Shown here piece after piece: positions 1-8,924 of a stretch of 64,000 nt of DNA. The DNA is from Sphingomonadales bacterium (GTDB taxonomy: Bacteria > Pseudomonadota > Alphaproteobacteria > Sphingomonadales > Sphingomonadaceae). The notes beneath the pieces are model-generated. The model was not told where the DNA came from. It did not search any database and worked only from the letters and a program-made list of their open reading frames with translations. Location of the stretch: assembly GCA_016704425.1 (NCBI GenBank), contig JADJAC010000010.1, positions 303,501-367,500 of the forward strand, given 5' to 3'. Position numbers and translations under genes: made by a program. Position 1 is the first letter of the stretch. Each line of letters opens with the position of its first letter.

Positions 1-639
1 CATCGGGTCGTGACCCAGGATTTCGCCCTTGAAGATCCAGACCTTGATCCCGCAAACACCATAGGCAGTGTGTGCGGTCGCTTCGGCGTAATCGACATTG
101 GCGCGGAGGGTATGCAGCGGCACACGGCCTTCGCGATACCATTCGGTCCGGGCAATTTCAGCACCGCCCAAACGACCACCGCACGTGATCTTGATGCCTT
201 CGGCACCCAGACGCAGGGCCGATTGCACGGCCCGCTTCATTGCGCGACGAAAGGCGATACGGCGTTCAAGCTGATCGGCAACACCCTGCGCCACGAGCTT
301 GGCATCGATTTCCGGCTTGCGGATTTCGACGATGTTCAGCGAGACATCCGAAGAGGTCATTGCGCCGAGCGTCTTCCTGAGCTTTTCGATGTCGGTGCCC
401 TTCTTGCCGATGATCACGCCGGGGCGCGCAGCATAGATGGACACGCGGCACAGCTTGGCCGGACGTTCGATCACGACCTTGGAGATCGCAGCCTGGGGCA
501 GCGTCTTCAGGATGTACTTGCGGATTTCCAGATCCTCGAGGAGCAGGCGACCATAGTCCGCACCTTCTGCGAACCAGCGGCTGTCCCAGGTACGGTTGAT
601 CTGGAGACGGAGCCCGACCGGATTTGATTTCTGACCCAT
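1..639 (-). CDS. rpsC: 30S ribosomal protein S3 (C-terminus beyond left edge)
   Basis: This is a component of the small-subunit head at the mRNA entry channel. The reading frame starts at ATG 639 (MGQKSNPVGLRLQINR, the standard S3 N-terminus) and stays open through all 213 codons to base 1, so only the last part of the protein is missing. The KH domain is visible, with its GKKG loop at residues 78-81 and the usual basic flanks, followed by the start of the C-terminal S3 domain. It lies one base after the rplV stop codon and is the last gene visible in the S10 operon. The assignment is certain; only the 3' end lies outside the window. Confidence 0.98.
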   Translation of the reverse strand, partial: MGQKSNPVGLRLQINRTWDSRWFAEGADYGRLLLEDLEIRKYILKTLPQAAISKVVIERPAKLCRVSIYAARPGVIIGKKGTDIEKLRKTLGAMTSSDVSLNIVEIRKPEIDAKLVAQGVADQLERRIAFRRAMKRAVQSALRLGAEGIKITCGGRLGGAEIARTEWYREGRVPLHTLRANVDYAEATAHTAYGVCGIKVWIFKGEILGHDPM

Positions 640-640
640 A

Positions 641-1024
641 TCAGGCGTCCTTTTCTTCGACTTCGCGAACAACCACGCGCAGGCGGCTGAACGGCTTGAC
701 GATGCGGCTCGAACGACCACGAGCGCGGGTCGCAAAACGCTTCATCGACAGCGCCTTGCCGACACTGGCTTCGGCAACGACGAGCGCATCGACATCGAGA
801 TTGTGGTTGTTTTCGGCATTGGCGACGGCACTTGCGAGCACCTTCTTCACCTCGATGGCCATCGCCCGCTTCGAGAAGCTGAGGATGTTGAGCGCGTCAC
901 CAACCTTGCGGTTGCGGATGAGTGCCGCCACGAGATTGAGCTTCTGCGCCGAACCACGGATTGTGGTGCCGACGGCCAGAGCCTCTTTCTCGCCGACCCT
1001 GCGGGGGGATGCTGGCTTCGACAT
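641..1024 (-). CDS. rplV: 50S ribosomal protein L22
   Basis: L22 binds 23S rRNA and lines the peptide exit tunnel. The 127-residue product has a slightly extended N-terminus, then the L22 core with the IEVKKVLASAVANAENNHN segment and the C-terminal hairpin rich in arginine (RGRSSRIVKPFSR) that reaches into the tunnel. Its ATG shares one base with the rpsS stop codon, and it is followed one base later by rpsC, so translation is almost certainly coupled. Length and gene order are typical of alphaproteobacteria. No anomaly was seen. Confidence 0.97.
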   Translation of the reverse strand: MSKPASPRRVGEKEALAVGTTIRGSAQKLNLVAALIRNRKVGDALNILSFSKRAMAIEVKKVLASAVANAENNHNLDVDALVVAEASVGKALSMKRFATRARGRSSRIVKPFSRLRVVVREVEEKDA

Positions 1025-1299
1025 CAGCGCTTGCCCTTCTTGTCAGCGGCATGGCCGGGGAAATAGCGCGTAGGCGCAAATTCACCGAGCTTCATGCCAA
1101 CCATGTCTTCGTTCACCGAGACGGGAACGAACTTGCGGCCGTTATAGACGTTGAACGTGAGCCCAACGAACTGCGGCAGGATTGTCGAACGGCGCGACCA
1201 GGTCTTGATCGGCGCGCGACCACCAGCTTCCTGCGTCGCTTCGGCCTTTTTCAGGAGATGAAGGTCTACGAAGGGACCTTTCCAGACGGAACGGGCCAT
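1024..1299 (-). CDS. rpsS: 30S ribosomal protein S19
   Basis: S19 sits in the head of the small subunit and forms a complex with S13. The 91-residue product begins MARSVWKGPFVDLHLLKKAE and contains the conserved RRSTILPQFVGLTFNVYNG and VGMKLGEFAPTR blocks expected of the family. It follows rplB by two bases and overlaps rplV by one base in the S10 operon. Length matches the family norm of about 92 residues, so the start is not in doubt. Confidence 0.98.
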   Translation of the reverse strand: MARSVWKGPFVDLHLLKKAEATQEAGGRAPIKTWSRRSTILPQFVGLTFNVYNGRKFVPVSVNEDMVGMKLGEFAPTRYFPGHAADKKGKR

Positions 1300-1301
1300 G
1301 A

Positions 1302-2138
1302 CTACCTCTTCTTCTTCGCGTGACGTGACCGGATGATCATCTTGTCAGTCGATTTGTTGGAACGGGTACGGGCACCCTTGGTCGGCTTGCCCCATGGAGT
1401 GACCGGATGACGGCCGCCCGAGGTCCGGCCTTCACCACCGCCGTGCGGATGGTCGACCGGGTTCTTGGCGACGCCGCGGGTCAGCGGGCGCTTGCCCAGC
1501 CAGCGATTGCGGCCAGCCTTGGCAAGGTTGGTATTGCCATTGTCCGGGTTGGACACGGCACCAACCGTCGCCATGCAATCGGACCGGATGTAGCGCTGTT
1601 CGCCCGAATTGAGGCGCACGATCACCATGCCGCGGTCACGACCTACAACCTGCACATAGGTGCCGGCCGAACGGGCGATCTGGCCGCCCTTGCCCGGCTT
1701 CATCTCCACATTGTGGACGATCGTGCCGACCGGCATCTGGCCGAGTTCCATGGCATTGCCCGGCTTCACGTCGGTCTTCTTGCCTGCGATCACCTTGTCG
1801 CCCGGCGCAAGCCGCTGCGGCGCGATGATATAAGCCTGTTCGCCGTCGGGATAGTTCACGAGAGCAATGAACGCGGTGCGGTTGGGATCATATTCCAGCC
1901 GCTCGACTGTCGCTTCCACGTCCCATTTGCGACGCTTGAAGTCGATGATGCGGTAACGCTGCTTGTGGCCGCCGGCGATGCCGCGCGAGGTGACATGGCC
2001 CTTGTTGTTGCGGCCGCCAGACTTGCGCTTGCCTTCGGTCAGCGCCTTGACGGGCTTGCCCTTGTGGAGCGCCGAGCGGTCCACAAGGATCAGGCCACGG
2101 CGCGCCGGGCTGGTCGGGTTGTAATGCTTGAGTGCCAT
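1302..2138 (-). CDS. rplB: 50S ribosomal protein L2
   Basis: L2 is needed for subunit association and the peptidyl-transferase region. The 278-residue protein starts MALKHYNPTSPARRGLILVD and shows the OB-fold N-terminal half, the SH3-like middle domain and the C-terminal NPVDHPHGGGEGRTSGGRHP segment with the conserved histidine loop. It is five bases downstream of rplW and two bases upstream of rpsS in the S10 operon. Length is standard for the family. Confidence 0.98.
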   Translation of the reverse strand: MALKHYNPTSPARRGLILVDRSALHKGKPVKALTEGKRKSGGRNNKGHVTSRGIAGGHKQRYRIIDFKRRKWDVEATVERLEYDPNRTAFIALVNYPDGEQAYIIAPQRLAPGDKVIAGKKTDVKPGNAMELGQMPVGTIVHNVEMKPGKGGQIARSAGTYVQVVGRDRGMVIVRLNSGEQRYIRSDCMATVGAVSNPDNGNTNLAKAGRNRWLGKRPLTRGVAKNPVDHPHGGGEGRTSGGRHPVTPWGKPTKGARTRSNKSTDKMIIRSRHAKKKR

Positions 2139-2143
2139 GGCGC

Positions 2144-2458
2144 TTAAATCCCCGTGGTCACATCGATCGACTGGCCTTCAGCCAGCCGGACGATTGCCTT
2201 CTTGAAGTCTGACTTTGTGTAGGGCGTGCCCTTCCACTTCTTGGTCTTGCCCTTCTGGACGAGGGTATTGACCGTCAGCACCTTCACATCGAACAGCGCT
2301 TCCACTGCCGCCTTGATCTGCGGTTTGGTCGCGTCGTTGGCGACGCGGAAAACAACAGCGTTGTTTTCACTGGCCATGGTCGACTTTTCGGTGATGTGCG
2401 GACCGCGCACCACATCGAAGTGGCGGATATCGACCGCTGCTGCCTGTTTCTTAGCCAT
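2144..2458 (-). CDS. rplW: 50S ribosomal protein L23
   Basis: L23 lies at the exit of the peptide tunnel and docks trigger factor and SRP. I start it at ATG 2458 (MAKKQAAAVDIRHFDVVRGP), which overlaps the rplD stop by eight bases. An in-frame upstream extension of 11 residues is possible but lies wholly within rplD and is not family-like. The resulting 104 residues contain the ITEKSTM motif and the loop VQKGKTKKWKGTPY, both diagnostic of bacterial L23. The overlap implies translational coupling with rplD. Confidence 0.96.
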   Translation of the reverse strand: MAKKQAAAVDIRHFDVVRGPHITEKSTMASENNAVVFRVANDATKPQIKAAVEALFDVKVLTVNTLVQKGKTKKWKGTPYTKSDFKKAIVRLAEGQSIDVTTGI

Positions 2459-3077
2459 TGAACCGTGCCTCCAGCTTTTCGACCGCTGCACGCGTCAGCA
2501 CCAGTGTCTCGTGCTTCAGGATGTCATAGACGTTCGCGCCAGCGGCTGGCATCACGTTGACGCCGACCAGATTCGACGACGCATTCGCGAAGCTCGTTTC
2601 CACTGCATCGCCATCAATGACCAAGGCCGTCTTGCCGAAGCCCAGCTTGCCCCACGAACCGGCCAATGCCTTGGTCTTGCCGTCCTTCACGGACAGGCTG
2701 TCCATGACGATCAGTGTTCCAGCCTTCGCCTTCGACGAAAGCGCCATCTTCAGCCCGAGTGCCCGGATCTTCTTGTTGAGCGACGGATTGAAATCGCGGA
2801 CGCGGGGACCGTGCGCCTTGCCGCCGCCGACGAAGATGGGCGAACGACGGTTGCCGTGGCGAGCCGTGCCGCCGCCCTTCTGATTGCCGAACTTCTTGCC
2901 GGTGCGGGCAACGTCTGAACGCTCACGTGCACCGCGGGCCGTGCCGCGCGCCTTTTCGAGCTGCCAGGTGACAACACGATGCAGGATGTCTGCGCGCGGC
3001 TCGAGGCCGAACACGTCATCCGACAATTCGATGTCGCCCTTGCCCTTGGCGTCGAGAGTCTGAACCTTGAGTTTCAT
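2451..3077 (-). CDS. rplD: 50S ribosomal protein L4
   Basis: L4 binds 23S rRNA, constricts the exit tunnel and, in Escherichia coli, represses the S10 operon. The 208-residue product has the L4 core with the extended loop containing KKFGNQKGGGTARHGNRRSP, which reaches the tunnel and carries the region linked to macrolide sensitivity. It starts two bases after the rplC stop and overlaps rplW by eight bases. Whether it also autoregulates here is unknown, but a structured gap upstream of rplC (3939-3978) would be a place to look. Confidence 0.97.
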   Translation of the reverse strand: MKLKVQTLDAKGKGDIELSDDVFGLEPRADILHRVVTWQLEKARGTARGARERSDVARTGKKFGNQKGGGTARHGNRRSPIFVGGGKAHGPRVRDFNPSLNKKIRALGLKMALSSKAKAGTLIVMDSLSVKDGKTKALAGSWGKLGFGKTALVIDGDAVETSFANASSNLVGVNVMPAAGANVYDILKHETLVLTRAAVEKLEARFNG

Positions 3078-3079
3078 GC

Positions 3080-3862
3080 TCAGCCCTCCTGGGTTTCATT
3101 GGCTTCGGGAGCGGCGGGCGCTTCCTCGGCCGGGGTTTCAACTGCAGCCGCTTCGACCTTGACTTCGTCCTCGACAACCGGAGCTGCATCGCTCTTGATT
3201 GAGGCGGGATAGGGAGCGTCGGCCGGACGCGCGATTTTCACTGCGTCGCTGACCATCAGCCAAGTTCCCTTGGAACCGGGAACCGAACCCTTCACGAAGA
3301 TCAGGCCACGCTCGACGTCGGTCAGAACGACTTCCAGATTCTGCTGGGTGCGCTGGCGATCACCCATGTGACCGGCCATCTTCTTGTTCTTGAAGACCTT
3401 GCCCGGATCCTGACGCTGGCCGGTCGAACCGTGCGAACGGTGCGACACCGAGACGCCGTGGGTCGCGCGCAGACCGCCAAAGTTCCAGCGCTTCATGGCG
3501 CCGGCAAAACCCTTGCCCTGTGTATGCCCTGCAATATCCACGAACTGGCCGGGAACGAAATGGTCAGCGGAAATTTCCGCGCCCACATCCACCAGCGCAT
3601 CATCGGACACGCGGAATTCGACGAGCTGCGCCTTCGGCTCCACTTCAGCCTTGGCGAAGTGGCCGCGCTGCGGCTTTGCAACATTCTTGGCCTTTGCCGC
3701 ACCGGCGCCCAGTTGAAGCGCGACATAGCCGTCACGTTCCTGGGTGCGTTGCGAAACGACCTGGCAATTTTCCAGCGAAAGAACGGTAACGGGCACATGG
3801 CGCCCATCATCCTTGAACAGGCGAGTCATGCCCATCTTCTTCGCGATCACGCCAGTACGCAT
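3080..3862 (-). CDS. rplC: 50S ribosomal protein L3
   Basis: L3 is one of the first proteins in large-subunit assembly. I start it at ATG 3862 (MRTGVIAKKMGMTRLF), eight bases after a clear AGGAG; a TTG two codons earlier is less likely. The 260 residues contain the L3 signature around FAGAMKRWNFGGLRATHG and SHRSHGSTGQRQDPGKVFK. The last 45 or so residues are an acidic, alanine- and glutamate-rich tail beyond the usual end of L3; such tails are seen in sphingomonads. The gap to rpsJ upstream is unusually long at 174 bases. Confidence 0.97.
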   Translation of the reverse strand: MRTGVIAKKMGMTRLFKDDGRHVPVTVLSLENCQVVSQRTQERDGYVALQLGAGAAKAKNVAKPQRGHFAKAEVEPKAQLVEFRVSDDALVDVGAEISADHFVPGQFVDIAGHTQGKGFAGAMKRWNFGGLRATHGVSVSHRSHGSTGQRQDPGKVFKNKKMAGHMGDRQRTQQNLEVVLTDVERGLIFVKGSVPGSKGTWLMVSDAVKIARPADAPYPASIKSDAAPVVEDEVKVEAAAVETPAEEAPAAPEANETQEG

Positions 3863-3938
3863 GATCAATTCTCCTCACTACAGAGGCCCACGGAGACCCA
3901 TTCCCCGCGGGCTTGCTCAACCCCAATGTAAAGTGTCA

Positions 3939-3978
3939 CCCCGTCCGGGTTGCAGTTCCGCCAAAGCGGAAGACGGGG
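3939..3978 (-). other. Two-tier RNA hairpin in the rpsJ-rplC gap
   Basis: On the minus strand an outer seven-pair stem (CCCCGTC with GACGGGG, 3972-3978 and 3939-3945) encloses a perfect six-pair stem TTCCGC-TTTG-GCGGAA at 3956-3971. It lies in the middle of a 174-base gene-free stretch between rpsJ and rplC, where most bacteria have only a short spacer. It has no U-run after it, so it is not an obvious terminator. A role in S10-operon regulation or RNA processing is inference. Confidence 0.45.
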
Positions 3979-4036
3979 GACGCAGCCACGCCCCGAATCG
4001 TCGGTGCGTGCGGTATCCCTTTAGAGATCGAGGCCG

Positions 4037-4348
4037 TTAGGCCAGTTTGATCTCAACATCAACCCCGGCAGCAAGGTCGAGCTTCATCAGCGCGTCCACC
4101 GTCTGCGGGGTTGGCTGCAGGATGTCCAGCAGCCGCTTGTAGGTGCGGACCTCGAACTGCTCACGCGACTTCTTGTCGACGTGCGGTCCGCGGTTCACGG
4201 TGAATTTCTCGATCCTCGTCGGGAGCGGGATGGGACCACGGATCAAGGCGCCAGTGCGCTTTGCCGTATCTGCGATATCGCCAGTTGCCTGATCAAGCAC
4301 ACGATGATCGAACGCCTTGAGGCGAATGCGGATATTCTGCGTTTCCAT
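4037..4348 (-). CDS. rpsJ: 30S ribosomal protein S10
   Basis: S10 is part of the small-subunit head and also the NusE component of antitermination complexes. Starting at ATG 4348 the product is 103 residues (METQNIRIRLKAFDHRVLDQ), the normal length, with the conserved IPLPTRIEKFTVNRGPHVDK loop. A GTG two codons upstream gives only two extra residues. It is preceded by tuf with an 85-base gap that contains a strong hairpin (4390-4418) and followed by a long gap before rplC, so it may be expressed partly as a separate segment. Confidence 0.97.
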   Translation of the reverse strand: METQNIRIRLKAFDHRVLDQATGDIADTAKRTGALIRGPIPLPTRIEKFTVNRGPHVDKKSREQFEVRTYKRLLDILQPTPQTVDALMKLDLAAGVDVEIKLA

Positions 4349-4389
4349 GTCCACTACCGATGAGAAAGAGCCAAATTCAAAATAGCAAT

Positions 4390-4418
4390 CGCCCGATCCT
4401 CACGAGGAGAATCGGGCG
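4390..4418 (-). other. Strong hairpin between tuf and rpsJ
   Basis: Minus-strand transcript can form CGCCCGAT...ATCGGGCG (eight pairs), continued by one G-U pair and CTC/GAG, closing a five-base loop. The bases that follow are A/T-rich but do not form a clean U-run, so a partial terminator or an RNase processing site that sets the tuf to rpsJ ratio are both possible. Confidence 0.5.
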
Positions 4419-4433
4419 TTGCCGATGCCTATA

Positions 4434-5624
4434 TTACTTGGTGACCGAAGCCACAACCCCCGAACCGACTGTGCGGCCGCCTTCGCGGATCGAGAAGCGC
4501 AGGCCCTGCTCCATCGCGATCGGTGCGATGAGCTTGACGCCGAGCTGCACGTTATCGCCAGGCATCACCATTTCGGTGCCGGCCGGAAGGACGACTTCGC
4601 CGGTCACGTCGGTGGTGCGGAAATAGAACTGCGGACGATAGTTCGCGAAGAACGGGGTATGACGACCGCCTTCGTCCTTCGACAGCACATAGACTTCCGA
4701 CTGGAATTCGGTGTGCGGCGTGATCGAGCCGGGCTTGCAGAGAACCTGACCGCGTTCGACTTCGTCACGGCCAACGCCGCGGATGAGCGCGCCAATGTTG
4801 TCGCCGGCTTCACCCTGATCGAGCAGCTTGCGGAACATTTCGACGCCGGTCACGACTGTCTTCTTGGTGTCCTTGAGGCCGACGATTTCGACTTCCTCAC
4901 CAACCTTTACAACGCCGGTTTCGACGCGACCGGTAACGACCGTGCCGCGACCCGAGATCGAGAACACGTCCTCGATCGGCATCAGGAACGGCTTGTCGAG
5001 CGGACGCGCGGGCTGCGGGATGAACTCGTCTACGGCGGCCATCAGCTTGAGCACGGCTTCGCGGCCGATTTCAGGATTGGTGTCGTTGAGCGCACAAGTG
5101 GCCGAGCCCTGGATGACGGGGATGTTGTCGCCATCGAAGTCATACTTCGAGAGGAGTTCGCGGATTTCCATTTCGACGAGCTCGAGGATTTCGGGATCGT
5201 CGACCAGATCGACCTTGTTCATGAACACGACAAGCTGAGGAACGCCGACCTGGCGGGCCAGCAGGATGTGCTCGCGGGTCTGCGGCATCGGGCCGTCCGT
5301 TGCCGAAACGACGAGGATGCCGCCGTCCATCTGCGCAGCGCCGGTGATCATGTTCTTCACATAGTCGGCGTGGCCTGGGCAATCGACGTGCGCATAGTGG
5401 CGCTTTTCGGTTTCATATTCGACGTGCGCTGTCGAAATCGTGATGCCGCGTTCCCGCTCTTCAGGAGCCTTGTCGATATTGTCATAGCTCGTGAAAGTGG
5501 CGCCGCCGGTTTCGGCCAGCACCTTGGTGATCGCTGCGGTCAGCGAGGTCTTGCCATGGTCGACGTGACCGATGGTGCCGATGTTGCAGTGCGGCTTTGT
5601 CCGCTCAAATTTAGCCTTGGCCAT
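4434..5624 (-). CDS. tuf: Elongation factor Tu
   Basis: This GTPase delivers aminoacyl-tRNA to the ribosome. The start at ATG 5624 (MAKAKFERTKPHCNIGTIGH) gives 396 residues, the family length; an in-frame 13-residue upstream extension lacks family support. The G1 loop GHVDHGKTSL, the switch II DCPGHADYV and the NKVD guanine-specificity motif are all present, followed by domains II and III with the conserved C-terminal REGGRTVGSGVV. It follows fusA after 94 bases and precedes rpsJ, as is common in alphaproteobacteria. The window shows one copy; a second tuf elsewhere cannot be judged. Confidence 0.98.
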   Translation of the reverse strand: MAKAKFERTKPHCNIGTIGHVDHGKTSLTAAITKVLAETGGATFTSYDNIDKAPEERERGITISTAHVEYETEKRHYAHVDCPGHADYVKNMITGAAQMDGGILVVSATDGPMPQTREHILLARQVGVPQLVVFMNKVDLVDDPEILELVEMEIRELLSKYDFDGDNIPVIQGSATCALNDTNPEIGREAVLKLMAAVDEFIPQPARPLDKPFLMPIEDVFSISGRGTVVTGRVETGVVKVGEEVEIVGLKDTKKTVVTGVEMFRKLLDQGEAGDNIGALIRGVGRDEVERGQVLCKPGSITPHTEFQSEVYVLSKDEGGRHTPFFANYRPQFYFRTTDVTGEVVLPAGTEMVMPGDNVQLGVKLIAPIAMEQGLRFSIREGGRTVGSGVVASVTK

Positions 5625-5675
5625 TTTATAACCCTCGTTCTTCGATTGGTTTGCTGTGTTCAAGATTGCCGGACA

Positions 5676-5695
5676 GCGCCTGCGAAATCAGGCGC
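5676..5695 (-). other. Short hairpin between fusA and tuf
   Basis: A perfect seven-pair inverted repeat, GCGCCTG and CAGGCGC around six bases, lies about 50 bases upstream of the tuf start in the 94-base fusA-tuf spacer. No U-run follows. It may be a processing or stability element for tuf mRNA; function is not shown. Confidence 0.35.
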
Positions 5696-5718
5696 GGCCC
5701 TTAGTCCGTCTTTTTCAA

Positions 5719-7794
<2,076 letters not shown>

Positions 7795-7821
7795 GTCAGA
7801 TACTCCGGGGGGTTATCGCTG

Positions 7822-8292
7822 TTACCAGCGGTAATGCGAGAAGGCGCGGTTGGCTTCGGCCATGCGATGCGTGTCTTCACGCTTCTTGACCGCGTTGCCG
7901 CGATTGCTCGACGCATCGAGCAATTCGCCCGAAAGCCGGGCCGACATCGTGTTCTCGCTGCGGTTGCGGGCAGCCGTGATCAGCCAGCGGATGGCGAGCG
8001 CCTGGGCACGTTCCGCACGGACTTCGACGGGAACCTGATAGGTCGCACCGCCAACGCGGCGTGAACGGACTTCGATGCCCGGCTTCACATTGTTGAGCGC
8101 ATCATGAAAGACCTGCAACGGATCCTTCTTTGCGCGGGCCTCGACGGTTTCGAGAGCGCTGTAGACAATGCCTTCAGCCGTGGACTTCTTGCCATCCAGC
8201 ATCACGCTGTTCATGAATTTCGAAAGAACCTCATCCCCGAACTTGGGATCAGGCAGGATTACCCGCTTTTCGGGACGACGACGACGTGCCAT
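7822..8292 (-). CDS. rpsG: 30S ribosomal protein S7
   Basis: S7 nucleates assembly of the 3' domain of 16S rRNA and lies near the E site. The 156-residue product begins MARRRRPEKRVILPDPKFGD, the classic S7 N-terminus, and ends in NRAFSHYRW. It lies between rpsL (15-base gap) and fusA (27-base gap) in the str operon. In E. coli S7 represses this operon by binding the rpsL-rpsG spacer; the spacer here is too short to hold the same structure, so that mode of control is probably absent. Confidence 0.98.
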   Translation of the reverse strand: MARRRRPEKRVILPDPKFGDEVLSKFMNSVMLDGKKSTAEGIVYSALETVEARAKKDPLQVFHDALNNVKPGIEVRSRRVGGATYQVPVEVRAERAQALAIRWLITAARNRSENTMSARLSGELLDASSNRGNAVKKREDTHRMAEANRAFSHYRW

Positions 8293-8307
8293 TTCTGCTG
8301 ATCCTTC

Positions 8308-8679
8308 TTACTTGGGACGCTTCGCGCCATATTTCGAGCGCGATTGCTTGCGATCCTTGACGCCCTGGGTGTCCAGAACGCCGCGAAGTACGTGATAACG
8401 CACACCGGGAAGATCGCGGACGCGGCCCCCGCGGATCAGGACAACCGAATGCTCCTGAAGATTGTGCCCTTCACCCGGGATATAGCTGATGACTTCGCGC
8501 TGGTTGGTCAGGCGAATCTTCGCCACCTTGCGCAGAGCCGAGTTCGGCTTTTTCGGGGTCGTCGTGTAAACACGAGTGCAGACGCCGCGCTTTTGCGGAT
8601 TCTGCTCCATTGCGGGAACCTTGGATTTAGCCTTCTGAGGGTCCCGGCCCTTGCGGACCAGCTGATTAATCGTTGGCAT
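8308..8679 (-). CDS. rpsL: 30S ribosomal protein S12 (Arg at position 88)
   Basis: S12 contributes to decoding accuracy at the A site. The start at ATG 8679 (MPTINQLVRKGRDPQKAKSK) gives 123 residues; an in-frame 20-residue upstream extension is not family-like. The decoding loops are present as TTTPKKPNSALRK (Lys43 and Lys44 intact) and GGRVRDLPGVRYH. In most bacteria the second loop reads GGRVKDLPG; here codon 88 (bases 8416-8418) is CGC, arginine. Lys88 to Arg is a known streptomycin-resistance change in other bacteria, so intrinsic resistance is predicted. This is the first gene of the str operon. Confidence 0.98.
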   Translation of the reverse strand: MPTINQLVRKGRDPQKAKSKVPAMEQNPQKRGVCTRVYTTTPKKPNSALRKVAKIRLTNQREVISYIPGEGHNLQEHSVVLIRGGRVRDLPGVRYHVLRGVLDTQGVKDRKQSRSKYGAKRPK

Positions 8680-8737
8680 GAAGCCCTTCACCTTTTTGAA
8701 GTTACTCTGTTCATGCAGGAGGCGTTCCGGAAAACGC

Positions 8738-8777
8738 AAAAAGGCCTAAGAGAATCACATCATGATCCTCAGGCCTT
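8738..8777 (-). terminator. Terminator-like hairpin in the rpsL leader
   Basis: On the minus strand GGCC-TGAG-GATCA pairs with TGATTCTC-TTA-GGCC (about 13 pairs with a small bulge), and the stem is followed at once by five U residues. It sits about 60 bases upstream of the rpsL start. It either ends transcription coming from the ATPase gene at 8925-10604 or is an attenuator in the str-operon leader; the sequence alone cannot decide. Confidence 0.5.
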
Positions 8778-8834
8778 CACCCACACAAGCATCGTTCAAG
8801 CGCTATGTAGTGCCCGTAGTTCGCGGAAAATTGC

Positions 8835-8846
8835 GGGGCTAACCCC
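8835..8846 (-). terminator. Possible weak terminator after the HerA-like gene
   Basis: Minus-strand GGGG-TTAG-CCCC, extended by further G-C pairs across a bulged T, is followed by AATTTT. It lies about 80 bases past the stop codon of the upstream ATPase gene. A second inverted repeat, CAGGGC and GCCCTG at 8918-8936, spans that stop codon itself. Confidence 0.35.
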
Positions 8847-8875
8847 ACGCACCATTCCCTTCGGACGAGCGCGCC

Positions 8876-8902
8876 ATTAGCCAGACAATCGGGTCAGGTC
8901 AA
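8876..8902 (-). promoter_or_regulatory. Candidate promoter for the str operon
   Basis: Minus-strand TTGACC (8897-8902) matches the -35 consensus in five of six bases. The best -10 nearby is GCTAAT (8876-8881) at 15-base spacing, or TAATGG at 17, so the match is incomplete. If used, the transcript would have a leader of roughly 190 bases carrying both downstream hairpins. Confidence 0.25.
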
Positions 8903-8924
8903 CCAGAAAGGCCAATGCAGGGCT

